From NCBI GenBank assembly GCA_016195085.1, contig JACQAG010000026.1:62001-126000 (forward strand): a stretch of DNA of 64,000 nucleotides, in the 5' to 3' direction. The position numbers and the translations under genes were made by a program. The notes under the pieces were generated by a model, which saw nothing but the letters and a program-made list of their open reading frames with translations, was not told where the DNA came from and ran no database searches. Positions 7,628-15,450 of this stretch are shown one piece after another; position 1 is the stretch's first letter; each line of letters begins with the position of its first letter. The DNA comes from Pseudomonadota bacterium (GTDB lineage: Bacteria > Pseudomonadota > Alphaproteobacteria > SHVZ01).

Positions 7628-9220
7628 TCAAGCCAGTGCCGAGGGACGGGGGCTGGTCTCGGCGATCTGGATCAGTTCGCGAATGAGCCGATCCTGCATG
7701 GTTCTCAAGGGAGCCTGCGCCGACGGCTCGCCCCACAGATTGCTGAGCTCATGGGGATCCGCAACCAGATCATAGAGCTCTCCCCATGCGACTCCGTCAT
7801 AGACGGTGAGGCGATAGCGCTCCGTCAGCAAGGTCCGCGCGCGCACGCGTTTGGGAAAGCCCATATAGACCCGCTGGCCTTCCTCCTCGATGACCATCGC
7901 GTCCCGGAAGCGCTCGTCTTCGCCGCGGATCACGCGAGTGAGCGAAGCGCCGTGCATACCGTTGAATGGCGCGAGCCCGGTCCGCTCCAGGATCGTGGGC
8001 GCGATATCGATGGTACCCGCCATAGCACCCCGGCGCCTGGTCCCTCCTGGCTCGGCCGGCTCTGCCCAGATGAACGGCACGCGGATGATCGACTGATAGT
8101 GGAGCGGCCCCTTGAGCAGGAGTTGATGATCGCCCATGAAGTCGCCGTGATCGGAGGTGAATATCACCACCGTGTCCGCTGCGAGCCCAAGCGCGGTCAG
8201 GCGCGCGAGAATGCGGCCGATCGCATCGTCGATCATGGTGATCATGCCGTAGGTCAACGCGATCGCCTCGCGCGCTTCGCGTTCGCTGCAGGCAAACAAG
8301 GCCGGCGTGGTGGCCAATCGAGTGCCGGCATCGCGCTCGTCCAGGAGCCATGCCAGATGCGGCGGTGCCTGCCCTCGATCGAAATGCCAGCTCGGCGGCA
8401 GCGCCACGTCGGCGGCCCGGTACATGTCCCAGTAGCGCCCGGGTGGGGTGAATGGATGGTGCGGATCGGGAAACGAGCATTTGAGGAGGAACGGGCGGTC
8501 GGGCGTACGGGCGAATTCCTCCAGGCGCTCGATCGTCTTCAGGGCGACATAGCTCGTCGGATAGAGCGCCTCGGGAATGCGTGTGCGCCAAGCCTGCGGC
8601 ACGACGATGTCGGGCGCGGGCAAGGCGTTTTCGGCTCCGCGCAATTCCTCGGGATGGGGGTGGCGCTCGGCGAGCCATTGGGTGTAGTGCCCATCGACCT
8701 GATCGCCATGCTCGATCGCCAGATCGACCGCCTCGAAGCCGTAATAAGGCAGATCCATGTGCCGACGCGGGTCCTTGCGCCAGCGCTGGGCGAATTCCTG
8801 GTCGTAGCGGCCGGGCTCCGGCGCGCTCGCCTCATCGAGGCGCGGCGGCGGCCTCTTCAAGGCGCTGTCGCGCGCATCGGGCACCAGGGGCGGTCTCTCC
8901 CACATGTTCTGCAGATGCGACTTGCCGACCATCGCCGTGCGATACCCATCCGCGCGCAAGAGCTCGGCAAAGGTCGTGGCGCGCAAGGAGAGCGGGATGC
9001 CGTTGTGACGAACGCCGTGGGATGACGGCATCCGTCCGGTCATCAAGCTGGCGCGATTGGGCATGCAGATGGGAGTGGCGACGTAGAAGCGGTCGAAGGT
9101 GAGGCCGCGGCGCGCCAGAGCATCGATATGCGGCGTCTTGACCATTGGATTGCCATAGCAGCCGAGATGATCCGCCCGCTGCTGGTCGGTCATGATCAAG
9201 AGGAAGTTCGGTCGCCCCAT
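7628..9220 (-). CDS. Sulfatase-family hydrolase (type I, Cys-type)
   Basis: This 530-residue protein is a type I sulfatase-superfamily enzyme, predicted to hydrolyse sulfate esters (some relatives are phosphonate/phosphate monoesterases). The metal-binding N-terminus NFLLIMTDQQRADHLG supplies Asp at residue 11-12, and the activation motif C52-M-P-N-R56 fits C-x-P-x-R, in which the Cys is converted to formylglycine. GRMPSSHGVRHNG follows as usual. The distal metal site FTSDHGDFMGDH is present around residues 350-365. There is no signal peptide, so it should act in the cytosol on an imported substrate. It sits between metY and a binding-protein gene on one strand. Substrate is not determinable; choline sulfatase is possible but lacks specific support. 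Confidence 0.88.
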   Translation of the reverse strand: MGRPNFLLIMTDQQRADHLGCYGNPMVKTPHIDALARRGLTFDRFYVATPICMPNRASLMTGRMPSSHGVRHNGIPLSLRATTFAELLRADGYRTAMVGKSHLQNMWERPPLVPDARDSALKRPPPRLDEASAPEPGRYDQEFAQRWRKDPRRHMDLPYYGFEAVDLAIEHGDQVDGHYTQWLAERHPHPEELRGAENALPAPDIVVPQAWRTRIPEALYPTSYVALKTIERLEEFARTPDRPFLLKCSFPDPHHPFTPPGRYWDMYRAADVALPPSWHFDRGQAPPHLAWLLDERDAGTRLATTPALFACSEREAREAIALTYGMITMIDDAIGRILARLTALGLAADTVVIFTSDHGDFMGDHQLLLKGPLHYQSIIRVPFIWAEPAEPGGTRRRGAMAGTIDIAPTILERTGLAPFNGMHGASLTRVIRGEDERFRDAMVIEEEGQRVYMGFPKRVRARTLLTERYRLTVYDGVAWGELYDLVADPHELSNLWGEPSAQAPLRTMQDRLIRELIQIAETSPRPSALA

Positions 9221-9257
9221 CGCTCCCGGCTCGTCTGGTTACCGACGGCGCGGCCGC

Positions 9258-10553
9258 TCACGCCGCCTTGCGCACCGTGCTGGCCAAGGCATGGTCGAGG
9301 TCGCGGATAAGATCGTCGGCGGTCTCGAGGCCGATCGACAGGCGAATGACGTCGGGACCGGCGCCTGCCGCCTGCTTCTGCTCGTCCGAGAGCTGCCGGT
9401 GGGTGGTGGAGGCGGGATGGATGATGAGCGAGCGCGTGTCGCCGATATTGGCGAGATGCGAGAACAGCTCGACGGATTCGACCACCTTGATGCCCGCCTC
9501 ATAGCCGCCCTTGACCCCGAAGGTGAAGACCGAGCCGGCTCCTTTGGGCAGATATTTCTTGGCCAGCTGCTGATAGGGGCTGGATGCGAGCCCGGCATAG
9601 GAGACCCAGGCCACCTGCTGGTGTCCCTCGAGGAAGGCCGCGATCTTCTGCGCATTGGCGATGTGCCGTTCCATGCGCAAGGCCAGCGTTTCGATGCCGG
9701 TGATGGTGAGGAAGGCGTTCATCGGCGCCATGGTCGGTCCGAGATCGCGGAGCGCCATGGCGTGGCCGTAGATCGTGTAGGCGAGGTCGCCGAAGGTCTC
9801 GTAGAAGTTGAGGCCGTGATAGGCCGGCTCCGGTGTCGTCAGCGAAGGGAACTTGCCGTCCTTCCCCCAGTCGAACCGGCCGGAATCGACCACCATGCCG
9901 CCCATGGCGTTGCCATGTCCGGAGAGGAACTTGGTGGTGGAATGCACGATGAGGTCCGCACCCCATTCGAATGGCCGGCAGAGATAGGGTGTCGCCATGG
10001 TGTTGTCGACGATCAGGGGAATGCCCGCTTCCTTGGCGATCTTGCCGAGGGCCTCCAGATCGGAGATGACGCCGCCGGGGTTCGCCAGGCTTTCGCAGAA
10101 GATCGCCTTCGACTTTGGCGTGAGCGCCTTCTTGAAGCTCGCCGGGTCCTCGCTCTCCGCGAACCGGACGGTCCAGCCGAACTTGCGGAAGGTGCGGCTG
10201 AACTGGGTGACGGAGCCCCCGTAGAGGCGCCGGGAGGAGACGAACTCGTCGCCGGGTTCCATCAGCGGATAGAAGGCGAGAACCTGCGCCGAATGCCCCG
10301 ATGCGGTGGCGGTGCCGCCGCGGCCCCCCTCGAGGCTGGCGATCCGCTCCTCCAAGACCGCGGTCGTCGGATTGGTCAGCCGCGAATAGATGTAGCCGAA
10401 GGTCTGCAGGTTGAAGAGCGAAGCCGCGTGGTCGACGTCGTCGAACACATAGGCGGTGGTCTGGTAGATCGGCGTCGAACGCGCCCCGGTCGTCTTGTCG
10501 GGGGCGGCACCCGCATGCACCGCCAGGGTCTCGAAGCCGTATTTCTCGCTCAT
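9258..10553 (-). CDS. metY: O-acetylhomoserine sulfhydrylase (PLP enzyme)
   Basis: The 431-residue enzyme is a Cys/Met-metabolism PLP-dependent transferase. It is predicted to make homocysteine from O-acetylhomoserine and sulfide (direct sulfhydrylation). The PLP lysine is K208 in HSTTKFLSGHG; YSRLTNPT at ~57-63, the PLP phosphate region and VDNTMATPY at ~182-190 are also present. The length, ~430 rather than ~390 residues, and the FETLAVHAG start favour MetY over cystathionine gamma-synthase/lyase or MetZ. It lies four bases downstream of the CoA-binding protein gene and 37 bases upstream of the sulfatase gene, on the same strand. Confidence 0.92.
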   Translation of the reverse strand: MSEKYGFETLAVHAGAAPDKTTGARSTPIYQTTAYVFDDVDHAASLFNLQTFGYIYSRLTNPTTAVLEERIASLEGGRGGTATASGHSAQVLAFYPLMEPGDEFVSSRRLYGGSVTQFSRTFRKFGWTVRFAESEDPASFKKALTPKSKAIFCESLANPGGVISDLEALGKIAKEAGIPLIVDNTMATPYLCRPFEWGADLIVHSTTKFLSGHGNAMGGMVVDSGRFDWGKDGKFPSLTTPEPAYHGLNFYETFGDLAYTIYGHAMALRDLGPTMAPMNAFLTITGIETLALRMERHIANAQKIAAFLEGHQQVAWVSYAGLASSPYQQLAKKYLPKGAGSVFTFGVKGGYEAGIKVVESVELFSHLANIGDTRSLIIHPASTTHRQLSDEQKQAAGAGPDVIRLSIGLETADDLIRDLDHALASTVRKAA

Positions 10554-10557
10554 CGTG

Positions 10558-11043
10558 CTAGTCCCTCCTGCGCTTGGCGGTGATCACGCCGGAATTGATG
10601 CCGTGCCAGCCGAGCTCGCCCGACAATCGGCCATATTCGATCTTCGGACACCGGTTCATGATGACGGTCAGCCCGGCCGCCTCCGCCTTGGCCGCGGCCT
10701 CGTCGTTGCGGACCCCGAGCTGCATCCACAGCACCTTCGCCCCGATCTTGATCGCGTCATCGGCGATCGGCGGCACTGCCGCGGACGCCCGGAACACATC
10801 GACCATGTCGACCGGCACGGCGATGTCGGTGAGCTTGGCGACCGCCTTCTCGCCCAGGATCTCCTGGCCGGCGACCCCTGGATTGACCGGGATCACCCGG
10901 TATCCCTTGTCCTGCAGGTATTTCATCGCGAAGTAGCTCGGCCGGTTCCAGTTGCTGGAGGCGCCGACCATGGCGATGGTCTTCACCCGCCGGAGGATGC
11001 CGCGAATATGCGCGTCTGCGTAGCTGTCGTGATCCATCGGCAT
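10558..11043 (-). CDS. CoA-binding domain protein (YccU-like)
   Basis: The 161-residue protein is a single Rossmann-type CoA-binding domain, as in the YccU/succinyl-CoA-synthetase-alpha N-terminal family. The nucleotide loop reads KTIAMVGASSNWNRPSYFA near residues 21-39, and the later IPVNPGVAGQEILGEKA and ADDAIKIGAKVLWMQLGV stretches are conserved in the family. Its biochemical role is not well established; it may bind CoA to regulate or support metabolism. It is the first gene of the minus-strand run leading to metY. A second ATG two codons in (11037) is an equally plausible start. Confidence 0.85.
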   Translation of the reverse strand: MPMDHDSYADAHIRGILRRVKTIAMVGASSNWNRPSYFAMKYLQDKGYRVIPVNPGVAGQEILGEKAVAKLTDIAVPVDMVDVFRASAAVPPIADDAIKIGAKVLWMQLGVRNDEAAAKAEAAGLTVIMNRCPKIEYGRLSGELGWHGINSGVITAKRRRD

Positions 11044-11122
11044 TGTCGTGCTGTCTGAGGCTGGTAGGATGCGGCCCGCGCCGCACCTCGTATATATGCC
11101 GACTTGGAGAGTGGAGCCAGCG

Positions 11123-11980
11123 ATGACCGAGCGGGTCCAACCGCCGATCGCCGAGCCGCGCGGGCCCGGCCTGGCGCCCCCGCCGGGCGCCGTCGACTGC
11201 CATGCGCATGTCTTTGCCCCCGAGGGGGTGTTGCCCTATGCCGAGCGGCGCCCCTATACGCCTGCCGCCGGGGTGGACCTCGCGGCCTATACCAATATGC
11301 ACGAGGCGATTGGCATCGACCGCGGCGTGCTGGTGCATTCCAACATCTACGGTCCCGACAACCGCGTCAGCGTGGACGCCTTGGTGCGCGCGTGGCCGCG
11401 CCTGCGCGGCATCTGCCTCTTGCATCCGGATGCCTCGCGGGGCGAGCTCGCGCGGCTGGCGGGCTGCGGCATGTGCGGGCTCCGGATCAATCTCGAATTC
11501 CCGGGAGAGATGACCCAGGCCGATGTCGAGGCGATGGCGGCGCGGCTCGCGGCCGTCGGCTGGCATCTGCAGATTCTGGCAGCGGCGCCGAAGCTGGCGG
11601 AGATGGCCGATCGGCTGGCGCGCCTGCCGATCGACGTGGTCGTCGATCACATGGCGCTCATGCGTCCGGAATATGGCCTGAACGAGCCGGGCTTCGTCTC
11701 GCTCCTGCATCTGCTGGCGACCGGCAAGGTTTGGGTCAAGCTCTCCGCACCTTACTTTGCCGACAGCGGTCCGCCGTGGAAATGGGCCCACAAGGTGGCA
11801 CGGGCCCTCATCAAGGCCCGGCCCGACCGCATGCTCTGGGGCACCAACTGGCCTCACCCCCTGGCCGATCCCATTCCCGACGACGGCGCCCTCGTCGACT
11901 GGATCAATCTCGCCGCTGGCGAGGATGCCATCCGGCGGGCGATCTTCGTCGACAATCCGGTCAAGCTCTACGGGTTCTGA
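11123..11980 (+). CDS. Amidohydrolase-2 family hydrolase (PDC-lactonase-like)
   Basis: The 285-residue metal-dependent hydrolase resembles 2-pyrone-4,6-dicarboxylate lactonases and related TIM-barrel enzymes. It carries the metal motif VDCHAHVF near the N-terminus, an Arg-containing CGLRINLEF strand, VVDHMAL mid-protein, and LWGTNWPHPL near the C-terminus that includes the family Asn-Trp-Pro-His motif. The usual PDC-lactonase length is about 290-300. I chose ATG 11123, which has GGAG about seven bases upstream, over an earlier GTG at 11048. It is divergent from the CoA-binding gene and converges on the PhnD-like gene with two bases between the stops. The true substrate (lactone, aromatic ring-cleavage product) is unknown. 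Confidence 0.82.
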   Translation: MTERVQPPIAEPRGPGLAPPPGAVDCHAHVFAPEGVLPYAERRPYTPAAGVDLAAYTNMHEAIGIDRGVLVHSNIYGPDNRVSVDALVRAWPRLRGICLLHPDASRGELARLAGCGMCGLRINLEFPGEMTQADVEAMAARLAAVGWHLQILAAAPKLAEMADRLARLPIDVVVDHMALMRPEYGLNEPGFVSLLHLLATGKVWVKLSAPYFADSGPPWKWAHKVARALIKARPDRMLWGTNWPHPLADPIPDDGALVDWINLAAGEDAIRRAIFVDNPVKLYGF

Positions 11981-11982
11981 GC

Positions 11983-12789
11983 TCAGCCTAGTTCCGGATA
12001 CCCTTGCTTGATGGCAGCCTGCTCGATTCTACCGATCTCCTCATAGGCGCCCTCGGGGATGAGCTCGGCGCCGGCCAGGAGCAGGGCATCGCGGCAGTCT
12101 CGGAGCCGGTCGTCGGCGCAGGCGTTCATCAGCCCGGCGCGATAGCGCGCGAGTTGTTCGGGGTCGGCGCCGCCAGCCGTGACATAGGGCAGGCTCGGCG
12201 TCGGCGGGCCTTCGGCGACGACGCGCAGGCCAGCAACCAATTGCGGCCGGTGGCGTTTGCCGAGCGCATAGGTGACGCAGTCGATGGCGGCGAGATCGGC
12301 CCTGCGTTGCTGCACCGCCAGCAGGCTGGCGACGTGGCTGCCGCTCTCGAAGCTCCGCGCGAGGAACCGGCCACCCCGTGCGTGCGGCGCCAGCATCGCC
12401 CGCAGCACATTGTAGCCGGAATTGCTGTCGCGGCTGTTGTAGGCGGCGACCGCGCCCCTGAGATCGGCGAGCGTGCGGGCGGGATGATCCTCGCCGACGA
12501 CGACCAGGCTCCGGTGGCTGGACCCCTCGCAACCGGGAGCTGTATAACAGGGCGTGGCAATGACCGTGAGCAGACCGCGGAAGTCGTGGGTGAGCGGATA
12601 GCCGCAGGTCTGGGCCAAGCACAAATCAGGTCGGCGCCATGGTGCGCGATGGTCCGCATCTTGGCTCAATCGATCGGGAACCGGTGTCACGCCCTGCCGC
12701 CGCAAATGCCGAGCCAGGCCGCTCCACCACGCCTCGAGCGCGCCGCGAAACTCCGCTAAATCATACATGCGCAGGCTGGCGACGGACAT
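11983..12789 (-). CDS. PhnD-like solute-binding-fold protein without signal peptide
   Basis: The 268-residue protein has the PhnD/phosphonate-binding-like fold pattern: CGYPL near residue 62, TPCYTAPGCEG, then DLRGAVAAYNSRDSNSGYN and the SGSHVASLLAVQQRRADLAA-type segment that forms the ligand site in this family. I chose ATG 12789, with an AAGG motif upstream, over a longer frame to 12849. The chosen start gives no signal peptide, so the protein may be cytoplasmic, which is unusual for a transport receptor and suggests a sensor or ligand carrier (inference). It is divergent from the desaturase gene across 64 bases. Confidence 0.75.
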   Translation of the reverse strand: MSVASLRMYDLAEFRGALEAWWSGLARHLRRQGVTPVPDRLSQDADHRAPWRRPDLCLAQTCGYPLTHDFRGLLTVIATPCYTAPGCEGSSHRSLVVVGEDHPARTLADLRGAVAAYNSRDSNSGYNVLRAMLAPHARGGRFLARSFESGSHVASLLAVQQRRADLAAIDCVTYALGKRHRPQLVAGLRVVAEGPPTPSLPYVTAGGADPEQLARYRAGLMNACADDRLRDCRDALLLAGAELIPEGAYEEIGRIEQAAIKQGYPELG

Positions 12790-12837
12790 GGAGCGGCCTT
12801 GAGCGGAGGCGCAGCATTGCGCGGTTGCGGCAGTCAC

Positions 12838-12847
12838 GATAATTATC
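12838..12847. promoter_or_regulatory. Palindromic GATAATTATC, candidate shared -10 element
   Basis: A perfect 10-bp AT-rich palindrome in otherwise GC-rich DNA lies between the PhnD-like gene (minus) and the desaturase gene (plus). Read on either strand it gives GATAAT, close to the -10 consensus, so it could serve divergent promoters. On the plus strand it would place the transcript start only about four bases before the desaturase ATG at 12854. The -35 matches are weak (TTGCGC at 12817, spacer 15). Confidence 0.4.
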
Positions 12848-12853
12848 ACGGGA

Positions 12854-13783
12854 ATGGGCGAGACGCGGTTGCCTGATGCGGCTTTGCCGCTATGGCGTCG
12901 GATCGAGCTGCCGACCTGGATGGTCGCGGCAACGATCTATGGCGTCTGGGGCTTGGCCACCTGGAATCACGCGGCGTTGCCCTGGTGGCTGTTGGCCCCG
13001 GTCGGCGGCTACCTCGTTGCCTGGCACGGCTCGCTCCAGCACGAAGCCATTCACGGACATCCCACACACCGTCGCTGGCTTAACACGCTCGTCGCCTTCC
13101 CGCCGCTCGGTTTGTGGTTCCCGTTTGCGATCTATCGCGAGACGCACCTCGTCCACCACCGTGATCGCTATCTCACATGCCCGATCAATGACCCCGAGAG
13201 CTACTACGTGGACGCCGATCGCTGGGCCGGCATGGGCGGGGTGGGGCGCGGCCTGCTCAGGCTCTTGAACACCCTAGCCGGCAGGCTCGTGCTCGGACCG
13301 CCGGTGGTGGCGGTCCGCTTCTGGTGGGCCGAGCTCAAGACGATCCTCGCCGGCGACCGCCAGCGGCTGGGAACCTGGCTCCTTCATATTCTTGCCGTCG
13401 CTGCGGTGCTGGCATGGGTGACCCTCATCGCCCGGATGTCGCTCGCGCGTTATCTCATCTTGTTCGCCTATCCCGGCCTCATGCTGACGCTGCTTAGATC
13501 CTTTCACGAGCATCGAGCCGTAGCTGCTGTCGCAGAGCGCACCGGGCTCGTCGAAGCGGGGCCGGTCTTTGCGCTCCTCTACCTCAACAACAATCTGCAC
13601 GCGCTGCATCATGAGGATCCGTCGCGCCCCTGGTACGAGCTGCCGGGAGTCTATCGGCTCCGCCGCCAGGCGCTCATCGCCGGCAATGACGGCTTCGTCT
13701 TTCGGGGCTATGGCGAGGTCGCCAAGAACTACCTGTTCTGGGCCCGCGACACGCCGGTGCATCCGCCGGCGGTCATCTCCTAA
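12854..13783 (+). CDS. Membrane fatty acid desaturase
   Basis: The 309-residue integral membrane protein carries the three His clusters of di-iron desaturases: HGSLQHEAIHGH (residues ~58-69), HLVHHRD (~98-104) and LHALHHED (~250). Hydrophobic helices lie at ~22-55, ~80-95 and two near the middle. The family introduces double bonds into acyl chains or hydroxylates carotenoid-type substrates using O2 and reduced electron carrier. It converges on the mttB-like gene with overlapping stop codons (TAA 13781-13783 against the complementary TAG 13780-13782). Substrate and regiospecificity cannot be assigned. Confidence 0.88.
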   Translation: MGETRLPDAALPLWRRIELPTWMVAATIYGVWGLATWNHAALPWWLLAPVGGYLVAWHGSLQHEAIHGHPTHRRWLNTLVAFPPLGLWFPFAIYRETHLVHHRDRYLTCPINDPESYYVDADRWAGMGGVGRGLLRLLNTLAGRLVLGPPVVAVRFWWAELKTILAGDRQRLGTWLLHILAVAAVLAWVTLIARMSLARYLILFAYPGLMLTLLRSFHEHRAVAAVAERTGLVEAGPVFALLYLNNNLHALHHEDPSRPWYELPGVYRLRRQALIAGNDGFVFRGYGEVAKNYLFWARDTPVHPPAVIS

Positions 13784-15345
13784 GCCTTTGCCGCCTTGCG
13801 GCGCGCCATGTAATCCTTGAGCGCCTCGCCGATGGCGGGATCCAGGCTCGGCTGGCGATATTCGGCCAGGAGCCGCTTCCACAGCGCGTTCGCCCGCTCG
13901 AGGGCGGTGCGGCTGCCGGCCTCGCGCCAGGACTCGTAGTTGCTCCAGTCGGCGAGGATCGGGGCGTAGAACGCGGTCTCATAGCGCGCCAGCGTGTGCG
14001 CCGCACCGAAGAAATGCCCGCCGGGTCCGACCTCGCGCATGGCATCGACGGCAAGCGTCGCCTCGCTCACCTCGATCGGCTCGGCGAACGACGCCATCAT
14101 CTGCAAGAGCTCCGCATCCATCATCATCTTCTCGAAGGACGCGCAAAGACCGCCTTGCAGCCAGCCCGCTCCATGCAGCATCAGATTGGCATGACCCATG
14201 AAGGCCGCCCAAACCGACATCATGGATTCCCAAGCGGCTTGCGCGTCGGGCGTGTTGGCGGCGTTGGCGTTGCTCGACCGGTAGGGAATGCGATAGCGCC
14301 GCGCGAGCTGGCCCCCAGCGAGCGCCGCCTTGGCGTATTCCGGCGTGCCGAAGGCCGGAGCGCCGGATTTCATGTCGACGTTCGAGGTGAACCCGCCATA
14401 GAGGATGGGCGTGCCGGGGCGCACGATCTGGCTGAAGGCGATGACGGCGAGCGCCTCGGCGTTCTGCTGGGTGAGCGCGCCGGCCAAGGTCAGGGGCGCC
14501 ATGGCACCGGCGAGCGTGAAGGGTGTCACGGCGATTGCCTGGCCCGCGAGCGCCATCTCGGTCAGCCCGTCCAGCATCGGTCCGTCGACGCGGAGCGGCG
14601 AGGAGGTGTTGACCACGGTGAAGAGGCCGGGCTCCCGCTGCAGCGCATCCTTGCTTACGCCGCGACCGATCGCCAGCATCTCAATCGCATCTAGAATGCG
14701 CTGGCGTCCCAGCGCATAGGGATGCCACACCCGATCGCTCAAGGTGATGTTGGCATAGTAGCAATCGAGGTGACGCGTATCCGGCGGCAGGTCGATCGGC
14801 TCGACCGGATAGCCGCCGATGAGATGCACGATGTTGAGGCTTTGCGCCAACCGGATGAAGTTGCAGTAGTCCGGATAGTTGCCGTTGCGCCGTCCCTGAT
14901 CCAAGTCCATCGCATAGGGCGCGCTCGCCACGGTGGCGAAGTTGATGTGATTGTCGCCAAAGACGAGGCTTCGCCCGGGATCGCGCGCATGGAGCGTGAA
15001 CGATGGGGGCACCGTCTTCAGCTTCTCCAGGATGAGGCCGCGATCGAAGCGCACCCGCTTCGAGCCCTGGGTCACCTCGGCGCCGGCTGCTTTCAAGAGG
15101 GCAAGCGCTTCATCGGAGAGGAAGTCCATGCCGAGCTCCTCCAGCACCTGGAGCGAGGCGTCGTGGATGCTCTCGATGGCATCGGCGCTCAGCACTTCGA
15201 TCGGTCGATAAGGATTAACGACGGCCCGCCAGGCCGGCTGCTGAAAGCCCGAGGATCGCTCCGCGGTGCGGTCCGGCCGTCGCCGCGGCCGGTCGCGCCG
15301 TCCCGGGCCGGCCGGGGTCTCGCTGGACGGCTGATCCGCTGACAT
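13780..15345 (-). CDS. MttB-family methyltransferase, non-pyrrolysine type
   Basis: The 521-residue protein belongs to the trimethylamine methyltransferase (MttB) superfamily: ASLQVLEELGMDFLSDEAL, a central LYGGFTSNVDMKSGAPAFGTP-type region, and HGAGWLQGGLCASFEKMMMD near residue 390 are family features. The reading frame has no internal TAG, so it is not the archaeal pyrrolysine enzyme but the bacterial subgroup that includes glycine betaine methyltransferase (MtgB). Those enzymes transfer a methyl group from a quaternary amine to a corrinoid protein. No corrinoid protein or methyl acceptor gene is adjacent. The first ~40 residues are Arg/Pro-rich and not conserved. It is divergent from a flavoprotein gene across a strong dyad, which suggests shared regulation. 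The substrate, a methylated amine or betaine, is an inference. Confidence 0.85.
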   Translation of the reverse strand: MSADQPSSETPAGPGRRDRPRRRPDRTAERSSGFQQPAWRAVVNPYRPIEVLSADAIESIHDASLQVLEELGMDFLSDEALALLKAAGAEVTQGSKRVRFDRGLILEKLKTVPPSFTLHARDPGRSLVFGDNHINFATVASAPYAMDLDQGRRNGNYPDYCNFIRLAQSLNIVHLIGGYPVEPIDLPPDTRHLDCYYANITLSDRVWHPYALGRQRILDAIEMLAIGRGVSKDALQREPGLFTVVNTSSPLRVDGPMLDGLTEMALAGQAIAVTPFTLAGAMAPLTLAGALTQQNAEALAVIAFSQIVRPGTPILYGGFTSNVDMKSGAPAFGTPEYAKAALAGGQLARRYRIPYRSSNANAANTPDAQAAWESMMSVWAAFMGHANLMLHGAGWLQGGLCASFEKMMMDAELLQMMASFAEPIEVSEATLAVDAMREVGPGGHFFGAAHTLARYETAFYAPILADWSNYESWREAGSRTALERANALWKRLLAEYRQPSLDPAIGEALKDYMARRKAAKA

Positions 15346-15388
15346 GCTACCTCACGGGTTCCGTTCAGGAGAGAAAACAGGCGGCCGC

Positions 15389-15415
15389 CGGCAAGCTAGT
15401 CCGGTGCGCTTGCCG
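15389..15415. promoter_or_regulatory. Operator-like dyad between divergent mttB-like and flavoprotein genes
   Basis: CGGCAAGC and GCTTGCCG form perfect 8-bp arms separated by 11 bases, giving about 19 bp between half-site centres, typical of a dimeric regulator bound across two helical turns. It lies in the 105-base divergent region. No regulator gene is adjacent, so the binding protein is unknown. Confidence 0.55.
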
Positions 15416-15450
15416 TGTAAACGTTGTGAGGACAGGAGGGGAGTTTGAGC

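Noticed and set aside
11044-11122. SAM-type riboswitch upstream of the metY operon
   Set aside because: The divergent gap is only about 79 bases and shows no recognisable conserved riboswitch core.
13780-15345. Pyrrolysine-containing trimethylamine methyltransferase
   Set aside because: The frame has no in-frame TAG before its end and no pyl genes are nearby. It is the non-pyrrolysine bacterial subgroup.
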